18,077 nucleotides of DNA from Caccovicinus sp964425595 (GTDB lineage: Bacteria; Bacillota; Clostridia; Lachnospirales; Lachnospiraceae). Shown in pieces: positions 14,946-18,077 of the stretch; position 1 is the first letter of the stretch, and each line of letters starts with the position of its first letter. The stretch spans positions 1 through 18,077 of the forward strand of contig CAYRMW010000048.1 in assembly GCA_964425595.1 (NCBI GenBank). Reading direction: 5' to 3'. The notes beneath the pieces are model-generated. The model saw nothing but the letters and a program-made list of their open reading frames with translations. It ran no database searches and was not told the DNA's origin. The position numbers and the translations under genes were made by a program.

Positions 14946-15599
14946 ATGAATTATTTACGATCAAAATGGATGAAGACCTTCATGATTGCCGCCCTTATGC
15001 TGACAGCAGGCGCCTGCTACAGCTGTTCCCGCCGGGAAGAGGGAGGCTTTTATGAGATACAGGAGGAAGACCTGAACCTTTCGGTGGAAGGGCTGCCGGC
15101 GCAGGATGGCCCTTCCGTTTCTGCCCTCCCGGAGGAAGAGACGCAGGAGACGGAAGAGACGAAGGCGGCCTGCGTTGTCCATGTCAGCGGCGCGGTGTTG
15201 CATCCCGGCGTATATACCCTTGAGGAAGGCAGCCGCGTCTATCAGGCGGTGGAGGCGGCCGGAGGGTTCCTTCCGGAGGCGGATGAGGGCTACCTTAACC
15301 TGGCAGCCCCGGTCACCGACGGGATGAAGATCACCGTCCTCACCCGCGAGGAGGCGCAGTCGGCCCCGGCCTGGGAGGCGGCGGAGAGCGCGGATGGACA
15401 GCAGACGGCGAAAGTGAATATTAATACAGCACAGAAGGATGAGCTGATGACCCTCAAGGGGATCGGAGAGGCCAGGGCGGAGGATATCATCGCTTACCGT
15501 CAGGAGCACGGCCCCTTCCAGACGATCGAGGACATCATGCAGGTATCCGGGATTAAAGAAGCGGCGTTTGCCAGGATAAAAGACGATATCACCGTATAG
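14946..15599 (+). CDS. comEA: ComEA-like helix-hairpin-helix DNA-binding protein with SLBB domain
   Basis: ComEA is the membrane-anchored receptor that binds double-stranded DNA at the cell surface during uptake. The 217-residue product has a hydrophobic N-terminal segment (11-23), an acidic Glu-rich linker (about 36-74), an SLBB/soluble-ligand-binding domain CVVHVSGAVLHPGVY (76-90) to about 133, and a C-terminal tandem HhH module KVNINTAQ (156-163) with LKGIGEARAEDII (170-182). The context AGAC at Cys24 fits a relaxed lipobox, so it may be a lipoprotein rather than a single-pass membrane protein. ATG 14946 follows AAGGAGG (14934-14940). ComEC and other uptake genes are not in the window. The downstream response regulator starts 21 bases later and is probably co-transcribed. 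Confidence 0.9.
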   Translation: MNYLRSKWMKTFMIAALMLTAGACYSCSRREEGGFYEIQEEDLNLSVEGLPAQDGPSVSALPEEETQETEETKAACVVHVSGAVLHPGVYTLEEGSRVYQAVEAAGGFLPEADEGYLNLAAPVTDGMKITVLTREEAQSAPAWEAAESADGQQTAKVNINTAQKDELMTLKGIGEARAEDIIAYRQEHGPFQTIEDIMQVSGIKEAAFARIKDDITV

Positions 15600-15620
15600 G
15601 CGTGAAGATAGAGGTGGAAG

Positions 15621-16322
15621 ATGGCCAGAGTATTAGTTGTGGATGATGAGAAATTAATTGTAAAAGGGATCCGGTTCAGTCTCGAACAGGATGGGTTCAC
15701 GGTGGACTGCGCCTACGATGGGGAGGAAGCCATCGATAAGGCGCGGGAGAATCAATACGACATGATCCTGCTGGACGTGATGCTTCCCAAACGGGACGGG
15801 ATCGAAGTATGCCAGGCCATCCGGGAGTTTTCCGAGGTGCCGATTATCATGCTGACAGCCAAGGGTGGGGACATGGACAAGATCCTGGGCCTGGAATACG
15901 GGGCCGATGATTATATCACCAAGCCATTTAATATTCTGGAAGTCAAGGCGCGGATCAAGGCCATCATGCGCCGCAGCACCAGGAAGAATCGGGATGGGGC
16001 CGAGCCGGAGAACAAGGTGGTGACGGCGGGCGACCTGAAGCTGGACGTCGAGGGGCGCAGGGTCTTCATTGCGGACAGGGAGATCAATCTGACCGCCAAG
16101 GAATTCGACCTTCTGGAGCTTCTGGTCTGCCACCCGAACAAGGTCTACAGCAGGGAGTCCCTCCTTACGCTGGTCTGGGGGAACAAGGCGTTAGATACAG
16201 GCGATGTGCGCACCGTGGATGTGCATGTGCGGAGGCTGCGGGAAAAGATCGAGCCGAGCCCCAGCGACCCCCGCTACGTCCATACCAAATGGGGCGTAGG
16301 GTATTATTTCCGGGTAAAATAA
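15621..16322 (+). CDS. OmpR/PhoB-family response regulator
   Basis: This 233-residue two-component transcription factor has a receiver domain with the acidic pair Asp8-Asp9, phospho-acceptor Asp52 in LLDVMLP, Thr79 and Lys101 in the KPF motif. A winged-helix DNA-binding domain follows (about 130-232), with the signatures LTAKEFDLLELL, VWG and VRTVDVHVRRLREKIE. All phosphorylation residues are intact. It resembles WalR/PhoP-type regulators, but the target genes cannot be read from the sequence. AGAGGTGG (15609-15616) precedes the start. No histidine kinase follows: the next gene is a GNAT acetyltransferase after a 106-base gap. It is therefore an orphan within this window, most likely expressed with comEA. 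Confidence 0.95.
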   Translation: MARVLVVDDEKLIVKGIRFSLEQDGFTVDCAYDGEEAIDKARENQYDMILLDVMLPKRDGIEVCQAIREFSEVPIIMLTAKGGDMDKILGLEYGADDYITKPFNILEVKARIKAIMRRSTRKNRDGAEPENKVVTAGDLKLDVEGRRVFIADREINLTAKEFDLLELLVCHPNKVYSRESLLTLVWGNKALDTGDVRTVDVHVRRLREKIEPSPSDPRYVHTKWGVGYYFRVK

Positions 16323-16364
16323 ACCGGTGCGTGCCGTAGGCGGTATGCGATCGGAGAGCGGAGG

Positions 16365-16414
16365 GTACGCGGCGCAAGCGCCGCGCCGGGATTAGGCCCG
16401 CGAAAGCGCGGCGG
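16365..16414. repeat. G+C-rich palindromes between the response regulator and GNAT gene
   Basis: GCGGCGC/GCGCCGC (around 16371-16386) and CCGCG/CGCGG (around 16398-16412) form two short hairpins in the 106-base gap. No T-run follows, so they are not standard terminators. They might be a REP-like element or an mRNA-stabilising structure. Confidence 0.4.
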
Positions 16415-16428
16415 ATGGGAGGCATCAC

Positions 16429-16929
16429 ATGCAGTGGTATGACAGGATAAGAAACGCCGGATGGGAGGACGCGGAAGCGATCGGGCAGATTGAGGCGCGA
16501 TGCTTTCCGCCCCTGGAAGCGGCATCAAAAGAGGAGATCGAAGCGAGGCTTCGCGCCTTCCCGGACAGTTTCCTGACGGCGGAAAAGGACGGCAGGCTGA
16601 TCGGCTTCATCAACGGCTGCGTCACCAGCCGCCGCACGATCGAGGACAGCATGTTTGCGGACACTTCCTGCCATGAGCCCGATGGAAGCTTCCAGGCCAT
16701 CTTCGGTCTGGATGTACTCCCGGAACACCGCGGACACGGCGTGGCCGCAGCCCTGATGGAGCGGCTGATCGAGGAGGCACGCAAAAAAGGCAGAAAGGGC
16801 CTGATCTTAACCTGCAAAGAGGGACTCATTCCCTTTTATGAGCAGTTTGGCTACCGGAGCCTGGGCCTTTCTGCGTCCGTCCATGGAGGCGCGGTCTGGT
16901 ATGACATGATTCTGGAGTTTACGAGATGA
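16429..16929 (+). CDS. AANAT-like GNAT N-acetyltransferase
   Basis: This 166-residue single-domain GNAT resembles the bacterial relatives of arylalkylamine (serotonin) N-acetyltransferase. It has the acetyl-CoA motif LPEHRGHGVAAALM (97-110), the FYEQFGY motif (136-142) and the AANAT-type C-terminal signature SVHGGAVWYDM (150-160). The natural substrate is not known; bacterial members may acetylate amines or polyamines. GGGAGG (16417-16422) lies 6 bases before the ATG. Its stop overlaps the rlmH start by ATGA (16926-16929), so the two are translationally coupled, although no functional link is established. Confidence 0.88.
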   Translation: MQWYDRIRNAGWEDAEAIGQIEARCFPPLEAASKEEIEARLRAFPDSFLTAEKDGRLIGFINGCVTSRRTIEDSMFADTSCHEPDGSFQAIFGLDVLPEHRGHGVAAALMERLIEEARKKGRKGLILTCKEGLIPFYEQFGYRSLGLSASVHGGAVWYDMILEFTR

Positions 16930-17405
16930 AGATCACACTGGTTGCCGTAGGCAAGATGAAGGAAAGGTACTGGCTGGATGCCGCCGCGGAGTATGGCAAG
17001 CGCCTGAGCCGCTACTGCAGGCTGGAGCTTGTCCAGGTGCAGGATGAGAAGACGCCGGACGGCGCCGCCCCTGCCCTGGAGCAGCAGATCCGGGAGAAGG
17101 AGGGGGAGCGGATCCTTGCGAAGCTGCGGCCTGAGATGTATGTGATCGCCCTGGAGATCCGGGGGCAGATGCTCGATTCCGAGGGCATGGCCGGAATGAT
17201 CGAGAAGCTGGGGATCAGCGGCGTCAGCCAGATCGCCTTCGTGATCGGCGGTTCGCTGGGCTTATCGGACGCGGTTTTGTCCCGGGCGGATTACCGGCTG
17301 AGCTTTTCCAGGATGACCTTCCCGCACCAGCTGATGCGGGTCGTGCTGCTGGAGCAGATCTACCGCAGCTATCGGATCATCCATCAGGAGCCGTACCACA
17401 AATAG
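16926..17405 (+). CDS. rlmH: 23S rRNA (pseudouridine-1915 N3)-methyltransferase
   Basis: RlmH is a small SPOUT-class dimeric methyltransferase that methylates pseudouridine 1915 in helix 69 of 23S rRNA using SAM. The 159-residue protein has the usual length. It carries the trefoil-knot SAM site FVIGGSLGLSDAVL (105-118), MTFPHQLMRVVLLEQIYRSY (130-149) and the C-terminal PYHK that completes the active site. The start overlaps the stop of the preceding GNAT gene. A G+C hairpin without T-run (17408-17424) follows, then the Asp23 gene after 47 bases. Confidence 0.97.
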   Translation: MKITLVAVGKMKERYWLDAAAEYGKRLSRYCRLELVQVQDEKTPDGAAPALEQQIREKEGERILAKLRPEMYVIALEIRGQMLDSEGMAGMIEKLGISGVSQIAFVIGGSLGLSDAVLSRADYRLSFSRMTFPHQLMRVVLLEQIYRSYRIIHQEPYHK

Positions 17406-17452
17406 ACGCCGCCCGTCCGGCGGCAGGAGCGCAGAGTACAGGAGGTGGCGCA

Positions 17453-17839
17453 GTGACAGAAGCAGAAGACAGAAGCACACATAAAGTATATGAGAAAGAA
17501 AAGGTCGGGGAAGTGCAGATCGCGGATGAGGTGGTGGCCATTATTGCCGGTCTGGCGGCGACGGAAGCCGAGGGCGTGGATTCCATGGCGGGGAACATCA
17601 CCAATGAGCTGGTAGGAAAGCTCGGGATGCGCAATCTCTCCAAGGGAGTCAAGGTCGACGTGACGGAAGAGCATGTCTCCGTCGATCTGTCCCTGAACCT
17701 GAAATACGGCTATAATATCCCCGAAGTCTGCGAACGGGTGCAGGAAAAGGTGAAAACGGCCATCGAAAACATGACCGGCCTCTCCGTCCTGGACGTCAAC
17801 ATCCGGATCGCCGGGATCAATATGGAATGTACCAGGTAG
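17453..17839 (+). CDS. Asp23/Gls24 family envelope stress protein
   Basis: Members of this family are abundant small proteins of Firmicutes associated with the cell envelope and alkaline or wall stress. The 128-residue product has the family core GEVQIADEVVAIIAGLAA (19-36) followed by TEAEGVDSMAGN, a conserved glycine-rich hinge and the C-terminal VLDVNIRIAGI segment. The start is GTG, supported by AGGAGGTGG (17440-17448) 4-7 bases upstream; no in-frame ATG lies near. The membrane anchor AmaP is not encoded next to it. A strong terminator follows (17864-17899). Its exact role here is unknown. Confidence 0.92.
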   Translation: MTEAEDRSTHKVYEKEKVGEVQIADEVVAIIAGLAATEAEGVDSMAGNITNELVGKLGMRNLSKGVKVDVTEEHVSVDLSLNLKYGYNIPEVCERVQEKVKTAIENMTGLSVLDVNIRIAGINMECTR

Positions 17840-17863
17840 AAAGAACAGTCAGGCAGACAAAGG

Positions 17864-17899
17864 GCAGGGCGGAACCCGACAGGGACCGTCCTGCTTTTT
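17864..17899 (+). terminator. Intrinsic terminator after the Asp23/Gls24 gene
   Basis: GCAGGGCGG (17864-17872) pairs with CCGTCCTGC (17886-17894), nine pairs including one G-U wobble, with a 13-base loop and five T residues (17895-17899). Confidence 0.9.
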
Positions 17900-17988
17900 G
17901 GTGGTGGTGCGCCTGGCGGCAGAAGCCCCTCCCTGGATGGCGTTTATCGTCTGCATCAAACAAAAAACAAAAAATCAGGCGGATGAAA

Positions 17989-18018
17989 TGCTTTTCCTAA
18001 CGGGTCATGTGCTATACT
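17989..18018 (+). promoter_or_regulatory. Possible promoter reading out of the window
   Basis: TATACT (18013-18018) has TGCTTT (17989-17994) 18 bases upstream, preceded by an A-rich stretch (17958-17973) that could act as an UP element. A start near 18025 would read into the inverted repeat at the window edge; the gene it served is not visible. Confidence 0.4.
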
Positions 18019-18050
18019 CTGTAAAACAAGATGGTTCGGCTGTCCTGAAG

Positions 18051-18077
18051 TGTCAACTAAAGTACACTTTGGTTGAC
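18051..18077. repeat. Near-perfect inverted repeat at window edge, possible insertion-sequence end
   Basis: From 18052 to 18077 the sequence is an imperfect palindrome: GTCAACTAAAGTA faces CACTTTGGTTGAC, with 11 of 13 positions pairing. It is preceded by T, giving a TG-type tip. Such tips occur in several insertion-sequence families, including IS21. Because the window ends here, no transposase is visible and the call stays tentative; a regulator operator is the alternative. Confidence 0.35.

Noticed and set aside
17408..17424. Terminator after rlmH (GCCGCC/GGCGGC hairpin)
   Set aside because: No T-run follows the hairpin; the sequence continues directly into the ribosome binding site of the Asp23 gene.
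1..18077. CRISPR array, tRNA, rRNA, prophage or defence system
   Set aside because: I saw no regularly spaced repeats, tRNA cloverleaf, rRNA segments, or phage or nuclease families; nearly all the window is accounted for by housekeeping genes.

Overview
The window looks like chromosomal DNA of an anaerobic Firmicute of the class Clostridia, most likely Lachnospiraceae-like. The evidence is gene content (lipoprotein ApbE, a GtrA/YfhO pair, ArgJ-type cyclic arginine synthesis, FchA next to FolD, ComEA, an OmpR-type regulator, RlmH, an Asp23/Gls24 protein), strong AGGAGG-type ribosome binding sites and SigA-like promoters. The body is visibly G+C-rich. The first ~500 bases and the last ~120 bases are more A+T-rich and look different. 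Species assignment is inference.

Layout. 1-547: the 3' end of an unidentified gene, a strong intrinsic terminator and a cluster of short TCTGACC repeats. 548-1648: a lipoprotein FAD:protein FMN transferase (ApbE) with its own promoter. 1799-5060: a GtrA-family membrane protein followed by a large YfhO-family membrane protein, probably two parts of a cell-envelope glycosylation system. 5140-8004: argH (+) and argG (-) converge on a shared hairpin terminator. 7934-8326: a divergent control region with promoters for argG and argC overlapped by ARG-box-like palindromes. 8327-14771: a compact run argC, a GNAT acetyltransferase, argJ, argB, argD, fchA, folD. 14877-16322: comEA with a clear promoter, then a response regulator without an adjacent kinase. 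16429-17839: an AANAT-like acetyltransferase overlapping rlmH, then an Asp23/Gls24 gene closed by a strong terminator. 17900-18077: a promoter-like sequence followed by an inverted repeat that runs to the window edge and may be an insertion-sequence end.

Function. ArgC, ArgJ, ArgB, ArgD, ArgG and ArgH cover glutamate-to-arginine conversion by the acetyl-recycling route. Ornithine carbamoyltransferase and carbamoyl-phosphate synthase are not in the window. The one-carbon pair is notable: this FolD has lost the lysine and glutamine needed for cyclohydrolase activity in characterised FolD enzymes, while the neighbouring FchA belongs to a family that can supply that activity. No CRISPR array, tRNA, rRNA or complete mobile element was seen. 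The best candidates for follow-up are the split FolD/FchA pair, the GtrA-YfhO module lacking its usual third component, the embedded acetyltransferase in the arginine operon and the ArgR-like control region.
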